64,000 bases of DNA from Hymenochaete sp. R1. Taxonomy: Eukaryota; Basidiomycota; Agaricomycetes; Hymenochaetales; Hymenochaetaceae. The notes beneath the pieces are model-generated. The model was not told the origin of the DNA, did not search any database, and worked only from the letters and a program-made list of their open reading frames with translations. The stretch spans positions 1-64,000 of the forward strand of contig JAFREE010000001.1 of assembly GCA_019400425.1 (NCBI GenBank). Direction: 5' to 3'. A program made the position numbers and the translations under genes. Shown here piece after piece: positions 1 to 11,021 of this stretch (position 1 is the stretch's first letter; each line of letters begins with the position of its first letter).

Positions 1-30
1 CGGAGAGGAGCCTAAAGGGGTGCAAGATAC

Positions 31-342
31 CTTGTCACGGACAAGCGTCTCCTCGACGGCGGCAAGGACTTCTAAAGGACCAAGCAGGATATGCGCGAAC
101 TTTCGTCCTCCCACATATTCATCAAAGTTCTTTCCTAACTCTTCTGCTAGAGCCAGAAGGACTTCGTCCTCATCGTCGACGGACTCTTGCAGAAATGGGA
201 TGAGTTCCTCGCGCGCGCGGTCAGGCCCGAGAGCCAATGCAATTGTCGAAACGCGATGTATCGCATTCAAACGCAACTGGACGTCCTCCGACCGTAGCTC
301 ATCCATAAGGATGGCAATCGGCGCGATCTGAGCGAGAGACAT
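31..342 (-). CDS. TPD3: PP2A scaffold (A) regulatory subunit, N-terminal part, runs off the window
   Basis: The reading frame starts at an ATG at 342 and reads [20 protein letters not shown], then continues through helical repeats including [17 protein letters not shown] and [19 protein letters not shown]. This is the typical start of the HEAT-repeat scaffold of protein phosphatase 2A (PR65/TPD3), which holds the catalytic and B subunits together. The exon ends at 31 before a GT donor (GTATCT read on the minus strand), and the intron leaves the window, so only about 104 residues of roughly 600 are present. It is transcribed away from the TFC7-like gene, with a 425-bp divergent spacer between them. 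Family assignment is strong; the rest of the gene cannot be seen. Confidence 0.9.
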
Positions 343-767
343 GAGTAAGAAATACTGATAGAGTACACGGGAAGCTTTGTTTGGGACGTACATCGTCAAG
401 AGAACCGCCAGTATCCATGATCTAGAAGAGAAAATCCGTTGAATGTATATCACAAGACGGTTGTACACTAAATCAACAGTACACACTTTACACAAATATT
501 TTGAATGAAAGTCGTGTGGTATAAGGTGGAGAGTGTGGAAGGCAAGGGTTGAGCAGTCGAGACCAGGGAGCGTGATTGGGTTTGGGTTTGTCCTTGTTGG
601 GCGATCTACATCAGATTCAGTCCACACGCGTTTGGGCACCGCCGACGCTCCAAACGCTCCTCGACATCGGATTCGCCACATTCCCCCTCTCTTTCCCCAA
701 CCCCTTCGTCAAGTAGACCATAAGAGTCACCACCGACCTTAGAAACCGTGAAAATAGATAGTGTACG
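343..767. other. Divergent intergenic spacer between PP2A-A and the TFC7-like gene
   Basis: This 425-bp stretch separates two start codons that point away from each other, so it should carry both promoters. I see no convincing open frame, RNA gene or repeat in it. Confidence 0.6.
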
Positions 768-1965
768 ATGATAGATACCATATACATCGCAAGACATGGT
801 AAGTTCGTCTCTGCACTTAATAGCACATATGTTCGCTCAGACTGAATGAGTTAACTATGAATAGGTTATCGGATGAACTGGGTTGACGCCAATTGGTAAG
901 TTTAATCCTTATATTATCTGTATATGTGGTTTTTTTCTGACTGAAAGAGCAGTAAAAGCCCGACCGGCCTTCCACGAGATCCAGCTTTAGCAGCCTTCGG
1001 AGAGGTGTGTGCAGTAGATCACTTTTGAGGACGAACATGACCATCCGCATACGTTTTCTTTAGACTCAGGCCGACGAGCTTGCAGCTCATTTCTGCTCAC
1101 TTCCGGAGTCTGAGCGTCCAACTGCAATCTTCTCGTCACCGTTTTGTAAACTCGATTTCTTTACTTGATTAATTGGGCTCATCTCAACTGCGGTAGACCG
1201 TTGCCTACAGACCGCAAAACCTGTCGCAATCTCCCTGGGGATACCAATTTATGTCGACCATGGTCAGTCCCTTCGCCACTACTCATATTGCGCGCTCTAA
1301 TGTATGGCACAGGTCTTGCCGAATGGTATTCACCTGTTGAGGCTGGAACTGGTCTACATCCCCGGCCATCTTCTGCTAGCGACTTAAAGTCTTACTTCAA
1401 CGAAATTGACCCATCGTGGAGTTCAACATGGTATCCATCTCGTAAAGGCGAACTTGTCAAGGAACTTCTCAATCGCGCGGGTCGCTTCATGACACTCTTT
1501 CATTCGCGAATCGAAACAACTGAACACAGAAAACACGCGAAAGTTGCTTTGTTCACCCATGCCGCCACCGTCATTGCTCTGACACAGGAACTGCTAGGTG
1601 TGCAAGAGGCTCTGGGCGATGACGGCCTACCCCTCAGAATAGGCTGTTGCTCGCTAACGACCCTTAAACGCTTAGCGGAAAGAGGTCCGGTTGTAGGTGG
1701 GTACCAGCCGATTACTTTAGCTTCTGGGGCGCATCTTAAGGAAGGGTCCACGAGGGATTGGGGACTCAAAGACATTGTCCTTGCAGACAATGGCGAAGTA
1801 AGTTACGCATTTTTTTGGAGAGAGACAATTTCCCTGGCATTCTCATCTCCTAATCCACAGGTTATTGAGGAAGAAGGCATCCGTGGCTCGGAGAACGAAG
1901 AGGATCTCCCAGTCGGCCCCCAATTCTCTGAAGATGAATTTGGTATTCTGCGGGCTCGGATATAA
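768..1965 (+). CDS. TFC7: Histidine-phosphatase-superfamily protein, TFC7-like (TFIIIC subunit family)
   Basis: Splicing seven exons (768-798, 865-895, 953-1004, 1070-1145, 1197-1262, 1313-1797, 1861-1965) gives a protein starting MIDTIYIARHGYRMNWVDAN. The RHG at residues 9-11 is the phospho-histidine motif of branch-1 histidine phosphatases. Further conserved blocks are SPTGLPRDPALAAFG, YRCLQTAKPVAISLG, GLAEWYSPVEAGTGLHPRP, and the second catalytic histidine in ALFTHAATVIAL. The GLAEWYSP block is characteristic of the fungal TFC7/YOR110W group, in which the phosphatase fold is part of the RNA polymerase III factor TFIIIC. Whether this copy is in TFIIIC or is a free phosphatase cannot be told from sequence. 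The first two exons are only 31 nt each. Confidence 0.85.
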
Positions 1966-2219
1966 TGCAAAGGAGAAATATAGATAGTATTTACTAGGCT
2001 TCGCCTCTTTTCGTATCAACCTATGACACTAACGATATTCATGATGTAATCCGATCAGCATCGTAGATATAGAGACCATCAGGTATTGCGATATTTCAAG
2101 TAGACAAATTGAATTTCATATACTACGCTCCGTTCCACGACATAAGAAAAGAACAGACCAAAGTCCATCGACTGGTATACAAGAATCACATTATTCTTCA
2201 CAACAGAAACGCAGAGTAG

Positions 2220-3788
2220 TCAAAAGCCGAATTTACACCCGCTGCTGCCTGAGCTGCTGCCTTAAGAGTATCCCAAGAAGGATCAACGTTTACTCCAATC
2301 TCGTAGTCTGAGCCAAACTAAACCGAAAAATGAGAATCGTTGCATACATTAAAATGAACTTCATGCTCGTACGTGAGGATCTGCATTGGGGATAACCTGC
2401 CAGTACATCCAAGGAACTCCTGCGCCGTCAATTTGGCTTGCAAATTCCTGGATGTTGCCGTTGCGTGTCGATGTATCCAAGGGATCCCCGGACGGACAAT
2501 TGTTATTTTCCGTGTTGAAGTAGCAAGCACCCCTGCACCCCCAAAAAAGTATCAATCTTTTCAGTAAATGATATATCAGAAAATGGCTTTTGTTACTGAC
2601 CATTCCTGGAACAAAAGCTTCTTGCCCGCGTTCTGGGCTTGAGTGACAAACGGCTGGATAGCTGATGTTTGAAGGTCGCCAGGCCCGTAGGCGTGGATGG
2701 CGATAACGTCTAAAGCACCACAAGAGAACCAGTCTGGTTGGGTCGACTCCGTAAGGAAGGATTCTCCTCCCGTTGTTACAAGAATCTGTTTCATTTTTAT
2801 ATTAGTAAAAATCTGCGAGAAGGAGAAACAATCATTTCACCCCAGTGTTTCCGTTAAGTTCGTTCTTGATTGTAGTGGCCCTATCGCATTGCCTTTTGGG
2901 AGACGTAGTTAGTAGATCGCACGCACAACAAATTTGAACCATCTTACCATTCTTGGTGAGCTGCAATGTAATCTTGGCCCTGGCGAAATGATATTATACT
3001 AGTAAAAGAGCGAATGGCATAGGAAAGCTCGATTTGAAGTTCATACCTTCCCAATCATAGCCTCATTCTCGGCCTCAAACGCAAAAATATAGTCAGACAA
3101 TTCCTTCCATGGCTGATTAAGAGAGCCATGAACATGGTTCATGACATGGCGAAGGCGATTGTCAAACTGCGAAGTTGCATTATCCATCTCATAGAAGAAT
3201 CCAGTGCCGTAAGTAGCGCCGTAGACATCTCCAGCCTCGAGCGCGTTGAAACTGTGCATGCTAACCAAAAGCTAGAACATAATTCAACACAATATCACAT
3301 TGCGATTTTCGCCTTTTCTTGCACTTGCCTTAATTCCATGATCATGAGCTGCGACCATGAAGTCGTCAAGAAGGTCGAGGACGGTGTCATCGAAAGTACC
3401 GATCTCATTCGGCTCGAGGTCCGGATAAGCAGTAATTGTAGTTCCCTTGACAATGAATCAGAGGAGCCCTCGACCTATTACTTAGCTTTTAGGGGACAAA
3501 CAACTACCTTCGTTGTTCCAGAGTTCTGGCCATCGAGCCAGACTCTCAGGACTTTCATACCCGCATCTTGCATACCCCTTTCGTAGAGTAATATGAGTAA
3601 ATGTTATAATTATTGTTAAATAAGACGTACTGTAGGAGGGTGGTACGATCAGATGAGGAGAGGCCAGCAGCATAATAGAGGTTAGCTCCGGCAAATGATT
3701 TGGCAGCAGAAACAAAGCTAGACTGGCTCGCGAAGAGGCAGTGGACAAAGGCGAGGGTGGATGCAAGGTTCCGGAGGTCGAGCTTCAT
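2220..3788 (-). CDS. Secreted glycoside hydrolase family 5 protein (endo-mannanase/glucanase-like)
   Basis: The N terminus MKLDLRNLASTLAFVHCLFA is a signal peptide, so the product should be secreted. The spliced protein has the GH5 order of motifs: FAGANLYYAAGLS, MKVLRVWLDGQNSGT, HGIKLLVSMHSFNALE, the acid/base region FEAENEAMIG, then VIAIHAYGP and the nucleophile region KKLLFQEWGACYFNTE, ending with PWMYWQVIPNADPHFGSDYE and VNSAF. These fit a TIM-barrel glycosidase acting on plant or fungal cell-wall polysaccharide; substrate specificity is not decidable, and mannan-type GH5 is only a guess. Eight introns are needed. One (3272-3328) has a GC donor, required to join HGIK to LLVSMHS in frame. 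A TATA box lies 46 bp upstream of the ATG. Confidence 0.85.
3272..3328 (-). other. GC-AG intron in the GH5 gene
   Basis: On the minus strand the exon ends ATTAAG and the intron begins GCAAGTGCAA and ends GTTCTAG (57 nt). No GT in the vicinity keeps the frame HGIK-LLVSMHSFNAL, so the GC donor is required. Confidence 0.85.
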
Positions 3789-4181
3789 TTTTACTCGAGC
3801 GGGGCTGAGGATTTTGCACTCGGAATCTACAGCTATTTATAGCCCGATTTCCGTAATGGAAAGCTCCCGAACAGTGTATAGCGATCATCATGAGCTGTCC
3901 GACATCATGATGCACGATGGGCGTTATTCTTGGGCAAAGGAGAGCCGATACCTACTGCCTAATGGGGAACGAGGCTTGGATTTGGATTTGACATGGGCTA
4001 GCTTGTCTCTCGTATGAAGCTGTATGAATAGAACATGATGTTCTTGCGTTCCAGTCGTTCAAATACCGTATCTGAGGTCCAATATCTGGGTCTAGAGACG
4101 TCCCTTCATCTCTATAAATGGTCGGCAGATAATATTGGGTTCAGTAGATAGTACACATTGAAAACAAATTGAACAAAGAGC
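3789..4181. other. Intergenic region upstream of the GH5 gene and downstream of MEMO1
   Basis: Contains the GH5 promoter with its TATA box and the 3' flank of MEMO1. No other gene seen. Confidence 0.5.
3834..3841 (-). promoter_or_regulatory. TATA box of the GH5 gene
   Basis: The minus strand reads TATAAATA here, 46 bp before the ATG at 3788, a usual distance for a strong regulated fungal promoter. Confidence 0.55.
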
Positions 4182-5585
4182 TTAGAAGACAACATAAGCG
4201 CTCGCATAACTCACGCTGGAATCGCGGGGCGAGACGCATTTACTGCTTTGTTCATACCGTATCCATTTGATTACTGCTTGGCGGGCTGCGTCACCTCCAT
4301 GAGAACCATTTTCACCATATTTCTCAAGACTAGTCAAAGCGCCCAACAAAACCCCGATGGGGTGCCGGCCACATATCGTGTTCTTCGTAACCGACAAATA
4401 GGAAGAAAACAATTCATGCGCATCTTTTCCGGAGTGCGGAGGTAGAGTCAGAATTCGCATGGCTTGGTGATCAAGGCATGAAATAGATTGGTGAATGGCG
4501 AACTCCTGTGAGAGACTCGAAGCATTGGTAAGGCGGACGAACGCATCTTTCGTGGGTACATCAAGGTCGTCGCTTGGCGGAGTCGGGTAGTAGACCATGT
4601 ATGAGAATCGCGATCCCCTACAAGGATGAAGTCAGAGTGCATTTTGTTTTAGAAGTAGGCATATATACCAGTGGCAGAAGTCGCTTGATACTACGGTGAA
4701 GGTGTCCGGCTGAGACAAGAATGGAGCAAGGATTCTCCCGTATTCTTTCTCTTGATCATGATTTATCGCACCCACGAGGATGGGCACTATCTGTATATCA
4801 TTTCTATCATTGATGAGGTATGAGTGAACAGGGATCGCATGGAGTTATTCAAAAAATGACTTACGCTTCGAATACTTTACGGACATAAGGTAGGTGCATT
4901 TCAATACTATGTTCATCCGTATCGGTCTCTTCGTCCATGTACTTGAAAGCGCTGTTTTGAAGCAGAATGCGTATAGCTTAAAAATAGACTTAGTCTGAAT
5001 GATAGCGCCAAAGAGAATCCACACATACTTTCCAGATCCAATGGCAAGTTACCTAAAGGTGTCGCGTATTCCTTACAAGCCGATAAAGCACACTTGTTGA
5101 TATAAACGTGATGTGCAGGTCCAAGAATAAAGACCCGCTTTCTGCGATGAGTTAGAAGTGGTAAAACGAGCGAGGTAGATGTCACTTTACATTCCAGTCG
5201 TATCGATGGATTTGTATGCCCAAGCCGCAGCTGCACCGGAGTATGAATAACCTGCATGCCTATACGTAAACATTTAAGCACGGTAAACGCCTTCTTTGAC
5301 GAGTCTGCAAGAAAAGCTCACGGCGCAATGATAGCTTTACACCCTTTTATCGGGAATTCAGTATACTCCTCAGATCCCTGTCCAGCTTGTCCAAGCCAGT
5401 CTGTTAGTTCACCATTGAGTTGATGTCCTTATAATACGCAATTCGTAAGATATTCGATCGCCGGATTTAAAACAAGTTTGACCTTGGCCCGAGTACCAAG
5501 ATCCTGCATGGGATGCAAATCTAGAACATGAATATTAGCTTTCAGTTACCAAGAAATGTGGCAAAAAGTACCACCTAACAGACAT
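4182..5585 (-). CDS. MEMO1: MEMO1 / Mho1 family protein
   Basis: The spliced product begins MSVRFASHAGSWYSGQGHQL and carries the MEMO hallmarks in order: CKAIIAPHAGYSYSGAAAAW, RVFILGPAHHVYINKCALSA, DEHSIEMHLPYVRKVFEA, VVSSDFCHW, NTICGRHPIGVLLGALTS and SSKCVSPRDSSVSYASAYVVF at the C terminus. The fold resembles class III non-haem dioxygenases. The equivalents of the human copper ligands His49, His81 and Cys244 are the H in APHAG, an H in GPAHH, and the C in NTICG. Human MEMO1 is a copper-binding redox/cytoskeletal protein; yeast Mho1 is its homologue. The first coding exon is only 11 nt (5575-5585, ATG TCT GTT AG), followed by an intron to 5520. Start and stop are well supported by family similarity. 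Confidence 0.93.
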
Positions 5586-5843
5586 GGTTGTTGACGTCGA
5601 TGATCAAGGTAGACCTTGAGAGTAGTCAGATAGATTGAAGCGAGACGCGTCTTTCGGTAATTGTTCCCGGTAATCAAGATCCTCATGATATCGGGGTAAC
5701 TCAATTATTCATAGAATAAACTGAACGGTACTTGGTGTACACAAGTTACACACTGACTTTGCATGAGGCATAACTTTGGTTGCATATGGTAAAGAGTACA
5801 AATAAAGGTGACAACAAAGTAAAGCTGATCTCATGGCAACATC

Positions 5844-6450
5844 TTACTCCTCCGACCGCAGGCGAGCAGCAGGATTCGTGACTTTCACGCCAAGAGCTTT
5901 TGCCCTAAGGATAGCAACGTGAGCAATAAACTCAGTGTCATTTGAGGTATAAAATAGCGAACCTATCAAGGATGGTGATGCGGTTCCGGCTGCTAACATT
6001 GTGCGCGATCTCAGCAGCGAACGATTTATTATGCATGAGAAGAATGTCGATGTCTCTAACATTCGAAACGAGGAACTTTTTGAGGCCATTTGGAAGGAGA
6101 TGGCGGGTCTAAACCGACACTCGTAATTTAGCACGTCTGACTTGCAAGATGACCACTATGTCACATACCTTCTTATTGCTGCCATAGCCAATCTGCAGAA
6201 TATCAATCAGACCATCTCATAAGTAACATAATCGTTGGGACGAGCCTTAGGCATAGCTATTTGACCCTTGAATCTCCGGCGAACCCTGTTGTCGATACCC
6301 TTCGGTTTTCTCCATGATTCGCCCACGCACTTGTAGCGGTCAGACTGGTGACGCCTGTAACAAAATTAGAGCTGATTGATACAGCAACTTCTGGGATACC
6401 GACTTGAACTTCTTCGTCCGCTTCTTGACAATGGGAATGGTGGCGGCCAT
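5844..6450 (-). CDS. RPL32: 60S ribosomal protein eL32
   Basis: The spliced protein reads [20 protein letters not shown], then [56 protein letters not shown], then [18 protein letters not shown] and ends [20 protein letters not shown]. This is a full-length eL32 of about 130 residues, a component of the large cytosolic ribosomal subunit. Four introns are inferred. The one between MPK and IGYG (6193-6245) has an unusual donor, GCTCGT, since no GT preserves the frame. The gene faces away from snurportin, and a run of ten T residues at 6565-6574 in the spacer looks like the poly(dA:dT) element usual in ribosomal protein promoters. Confidence 0.95.
6193..6245 (-). other. GC-AG intron in RPL32 with a weak donor
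   Basis: Exon ends CCTAAG; intron begins GCTCGTCCCA and ends TTCTGCAG (53 nt). It joins MPK to IGYGSNKK, the order seen in eL32 proteins. The other GTs in the interval break the frame. Confidence 0.7.
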
Positions 6451-6873
6451 TTTTTCCTGTCTGGCTTGCTTGAGAATCTTCGACCATGCACAACTGTATC
6501 GATTGTACCGACACCAAGGTAAGGCTTACATAATGCTATATAGCAGACGATTCCCACGAACCTGTTTTTTTTTTCCATTCATTCTGGTTCTATTTCCTAG
6601 TATTCGATCTTCAATCATTCCTTGTAATAGTTTTTGATGGCCTGATTCAACATCTCATCCCTTCAACTACTATTAGGATGTGTGTGCAGTGTGAATGAAT
6701 CGAATTTCGCGCAGACGAGCCAGTTTTCGAGCGTGAAACGAGATCATCTCTGGGTCGGCTGATAAGATAACGACTCCCCGGCTCGGGAAAGACCGAGCGA
6801 AAAGGGCCGGGCTGGACATGCGTGTCCCACTAACCGTGTCTGCTCTGACACTTTGCACTCTCCCAATGATTCT
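6451..6873. promoter_or_regulatory. Divergent promoter region RPL32 / snurportin with poly(dA:dT) tract
   Basis: A 423-bp spacer between two outward-facing start codons. A T10 run at 6565-6574 is the clearest element, about 115 bp upstream of RPL32. No other gene is supported. Confidence 0.5.
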
Positions 6874-8411
6874 ATGGACAAGTTTGCTGAGCGCAGGAAG
6901 GCATTTAAAGCGCCCGCTTCAACTACCAGGCCTTCACAGGAGACACGTCGGGCTCAGGTTGTTTAAAATGCAAATGACTCGGTTTGATTTGTTATGCTAA
7001 AGCTGCACAAATTAGGCTCTCGAAGAACAGAAACGAGTGCGTCTGCACACTATCGTCTACCTGTTTTATACCTCAACCTCTTATAGAAACGGGCCCAATG
7101 TTTTGATACAGCGCGCCAGCTCGATCAATTCGCTGAATTAAGTCTTGGCGTTTCTGACGATGAAGCGATTGATGAAGATGAAGAATCTCAAGTCGGAATT
7201 GATAACGCAGCGCAGCATTTAGCTTTACTCCATGTAGAGGAAGCGGAACCACCTCCAGTGTCAAGGTCACCTTCTCCTCATGTCAAGGGGAAAAGACACG
7301 GGAGACAAAGGAAGAGGCGGAAGAGCAAGGGCAAGAAGAAACCAAGTCCATGGGCAAACAAATGCATGTACGCTGAACTTCTCGAGATGAAAGAAGATAG
7401 CTCGTGGACGGAGTCTGGAAATGCCGTCGGTGAAGGGCTGGGGGATGGTCTACCGGTTGATCTAGACTCATCATGGGTAGGCTTGGCTCCCATTCCGGTC
7501 GGAAAACGCTGTCTCGCCGTCACGATGCAAAGCGCGGGTGTGAGTAGTATCGGTATGATACCAACTCACGAGCATCTCATTTTCCATTTATTGATACAAG
7601 CCTTTGTAGTTCCTAACACGATTCTGAGATCTCGGCTCCTTGGCAAGGTGGTCATTCAACCATTCCCATCCTCACTTCCTTCCAACACCATTCTAGACTG
7701 CATCTTGGACGAAAACTGGAGACAAAATGGCGTTCTCCACGTTTTAGATGTGGTCAGATGGAAGAGTCAGGATGTCGGTGCTTGCGAAGCTAATTTCAGG
7801 TGACTACAACGGTGTTTTGTACGTCGTATGAATAACTCTTTACAAATGCTCTGATTAGGTTCTGGTGGCGCGATACTCGAATATCTGAGATCCCGGCTGT
7901 GCCTTTTCCAGTTCCCCGTAAATCGACATTTTTACCTAGCGAACCAGAACCCAAGTATCGATACTCTTATCCGACGACTCTCGTTACTGTACCCTACATC
8001 GCACCTCTCTCTTACGAGCGAATAATCGGAGAATTATTACAGGACGCTCGTAGAGGAAGGCTCTTGCATATCAAAGTCCCAAGTATCAGGAGCCCCGAGA
8101 GAGATAACGATATGGATGTTGATCAGTCACATGGGATTCGGTCAACTGAACAGCAGACCGAGGACAAGGTCATCCCTATCATGTCCGACGGCCTTCTCCT
8201 CTATATCGGAGGGGCAGCATACGAGAGTGGTGAAAGTCCTTTGAGCGTGTGGGTGCCCCGAAAATCTTTGGAAGCTCTGAAAGAAGAAAGCGAAGCCATG
8301 GGGAAGGAGCCGGTCATCACGACTGATGCCCTTGAAGGACTTTCGGAAAGTCCGTTGGATAGTTTCGAAAGGCAAGTCTGGGAGATTTTTTTAACAGGCT
8401 GTCGAAAATGA
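6874..8411 (+). CDS. SNUPN: Snurportin-1 (m3G-cap-specific nuclear import adaptor)
   Basis: Five exons starting MDKFAERRKAFKAP. The N-terminal basic segment (RRAQALEEQKRKRAQCFD followed by TARQLDQFAELSLG) matches the importin-beta-binding region of snurportin. A Lys/Arg-rich linker follows. The cap-binding domain is recognised by PIPVGKRCLAVT, NTILDCILDENW, GVLHVLDVVRWKSQDV, ANFRFWWRDTRISE and DGLLLYIGGAAYESGESPLS, which line up with human SNUPN blocks (PVGKRALIVAS, TILDCIYNE, YVLDVMCWRG, FRFYWMHSKL, DGLLFYHKQTHYSPGSTPL). The protein imports trimethylguanosine-capped spliceosomal snRNPs into the nucleus. Intron joints at GAG|C.., MQSA|VPNT and FR|FWW all keep frame. Stop at 8409-8411. Confidence 0.9.
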
Positions 8412-8780
8412 CCGGGTTATCCAGACTCGTGCGTAGACGAATGACGGAACAGAGAATCACGAGTCATGATCAGGACATGGAGTCCTGACGACCTGCATTT
8501 GGGACAGGCCTTATTCTCGACCATGTAATGTTTTAAACATAATAATCATCGCTTATAAATTATGTTAAAATGCCTAAACGCAACATTTGTCTTCCCCCCA
8601 ATTCAATTCTTAGCTACTGAGATTTCTGAAGCAGTAAGATCCAAAAAGGAAAGTGCCATGAGCTTATCTCATATCGCCGTTTTCAAATAAAATCAACGGT
8701 AATGCCAGTCATCGTCTGACTCTCACTTATCGCCGCTTGTTTCGTTTCCCCCTCCCCCAACCCAGCCTAGAAGACGAGAC
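8412..8780. other. Intergenic region between snurportin and the protein kinase
   Basis: 369 bp holding the snurportin 3' flank and the kinase promoter/leader (CT-rich near 8740). Nothing else supported. Confidence 0.4.
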
Positions 8781-11021
8781 ATGCATGAAGAACCTGTGCT
8801 GTCGTGGTTGTTTGCTCTACAGAAGTGTCAGTCGGCAGACCCGGCACAGCCATTTGTTACGCACGTGAATAGCAATGTTCCCACGGCGTCTCGTTTGCAG
8901 CATCACACGGCTCAGTCTCTGTCGGAATCCAGTCTCTTTCCTTCACTCACGGTCAAGAAACAGAAATCGCTCGATTCCTTTCCTCAATCTCTCCTCGGCG
9001 CTTTCGTCTCGCGCTGTGCGCCTAGGTATACACCTGCCGAGAGGAATCCACGACTTACTTTGGATCAGTGGTCGGATATTCCCACTGTGGCCAATACTTC
9101 CAGCACCTCCCGTGTCGGCCATATGCTCGCTGCAGCTCCTATTGATCTTACATTCGACGACGGTTCAGATTGGCTCCCACCTTCCGAGCTCAAGTCAAGG
9201 CTCAATCGCACAGCAAGTGTAGGGAACAGCTGGGGTGTCACGTCTATCGGCGGTGGTTACAGCTGGAGCGCGAACCGAGACAGCCATGATGGCTCTGGTC
9301 ACGACGAGGATCACCACCTTGACTTGCCCAAGGGCAGCTTTATCGTCCCAGAGTCGCCCAAGGGCTCTTGCACAATAGGCAGACAGTCAAAAAATGACGT
9401 GTTATTGTCAAGACCGTCGACGCCAAGCAAACTTGGTGTTCCATCCTCGAACGACGAGCCGAAATTCTTTGGTGCCTTTACCACAGAACCGTCACATTCT
9501 GAGTCACCGCTCACTCGGTCGCCCTCGGCTCTATCTATGTTATCTTTGTCGACAAACCCGGACTCGAGAGCGTCCAGTGTGTATGGCGATGGCACTGCTT
9601 CTCGTCCGTCAAAGTCACGTACCCCTACACTCCCGAGACCGCGCCGTCGCTCGTCCCAGCAGCGTGTTTCACTCATTTCTGGGCGTCTGTCTATGGTGTC
9701 GATCGACCCGCCACCAGAACAAGCCACATTGGCGCCGTCATTGAAGCGTTTTGGTAGCCAGTCAAGTTTCCTAAGCTCAGTCTCCTCAACAGCAGCGACT
9801 CCTGCGTCGGAGAGGGAATCATTTTTAGGCGATGGACGCAGTATCTCAGAATTCGTAATCGAAGGGGAGATCGGTCGAGGGGCTTACGGTTTAGTAAAAC
9901 GTGCGAGAGAAATGAATCTTGACGGCTGCATGGGGGTAAGTCTTACCAGATCTATGTGTTGCAGGCACGTATCTTATCATTCGCCAGCCGCCTCTTATCA
10001 TAAAGCAGATTATCAAGTCTCGCATTCTTGCGGATTGCTGGAAAAGGCATCCAAAGTTTGGCACTATTCCCATTGAAATATATGTTATGTCCTCAATCTC
10101 GTCGACGTCATACGTTCTACCGCCGAAACGACCATGGGATCCATCGCGTTTGCTTTCGTCTCCCGATGAAGATAAAGATCCGTGGATCGAGGGAAAAGTT
10201 GTGAAAGGCCATCCCAACATCTGTCAGCTACTGGATTTTTTTGAAGACAATCACTACTACTATCTTGTGATGCCTTCCACAATACCGGAGAAATCGTCGG
10301 ATGGAGCCTCGTCGCCGTCCGACCTCTTTGACCTCGTTGAAGCATATCCCCAGGGACTGCCCCCGCACATGGTACGTAGCTATCTTGGACAGATAGCTGA
10401 CGCTCTAGCCTTCCTACACTCAAAAGGGATTGGTGAGTTGTTCAAGTTGATATTTGAAACTCGGGTCTCAAAGGGAAAGAAATTGTAGTGCACCGTGATG
10501 TTAAGGATGAGAATGTAGTACTCGGTCAGAAGCCCGGTAGCTGCATTCTCATTGACTTTGGCAGCTCAGGTATTGTCAAAAGGAATGGTTGGGATACTTT
10601 CAGTGGAACGTAAGTTTTCATGTCTTCAAGCCGGTCTGAGATATTTATTGGTCGTAGACTTGATTACGCTGGACCTGAAATTTTGCGCGGAGAACGATAC
10701 CATGGAAAAGAACAAGATGTCTGGGCCTTCGGTGTCGTAGCTTTCGTACTGCTGGTAGGCGAATGCCCTTTCAACACGGCAGCAGAAGCGCAAGAAGGCC
10801 TGGCTTCTACCTTTTCAAATGCCTCCATTGCGTTAGAGGAACGGTGCGGCGAGGATAAGGCCAATGAGGGCATGGAAATGGACAAGGGAGGAGCACTCGG
10901 CGATGCCGCGGCTCTAGTACGCGCATGCCTAGAAGTGGATCTCACAGCACGTCCGTCGTTCGAGAAAATCCTTGAATCAAAATTTCTTACTGGTGGGAGT
11001 GGCTGGGGAGTGACGAACTGA
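8781..11021 (+). CDS. PAS-kinase-like Ser/Thr protein kinase (CAMK group) with long disordered N terminus
   Basis: Exon 1 (8781-9935) encodes about 350 Ser/Pro-rich residues followed by the kinase N lobe, SEFVIEGEIGRGAYGLVKRA. After three introns the catalytic domain continues with the ATP-binding lysine in PPLIIKQIIKSRI, HPNICQLLDFFEDNHYYYLV, the catalytic loop IVHRDVKDENVV, DFGSS, and the activation/P+1 segment SGTLDYAGPEILRGERYHG, then EQDVWAFGVVAFVLLVGECP. The HRDVKDEN loop and GTLDYAGPE segment most resemble yeast Psk1/Psk2 and animal PASK. No PAS domain is apparent by eye in the N-terminal half, which is low in complexity. A role in nutrient-linked control of sugar storage or translation would follow from the family but is not shown here. 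The N-terminal start is the first ATG of a long open exon. Confidence 0.8.
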
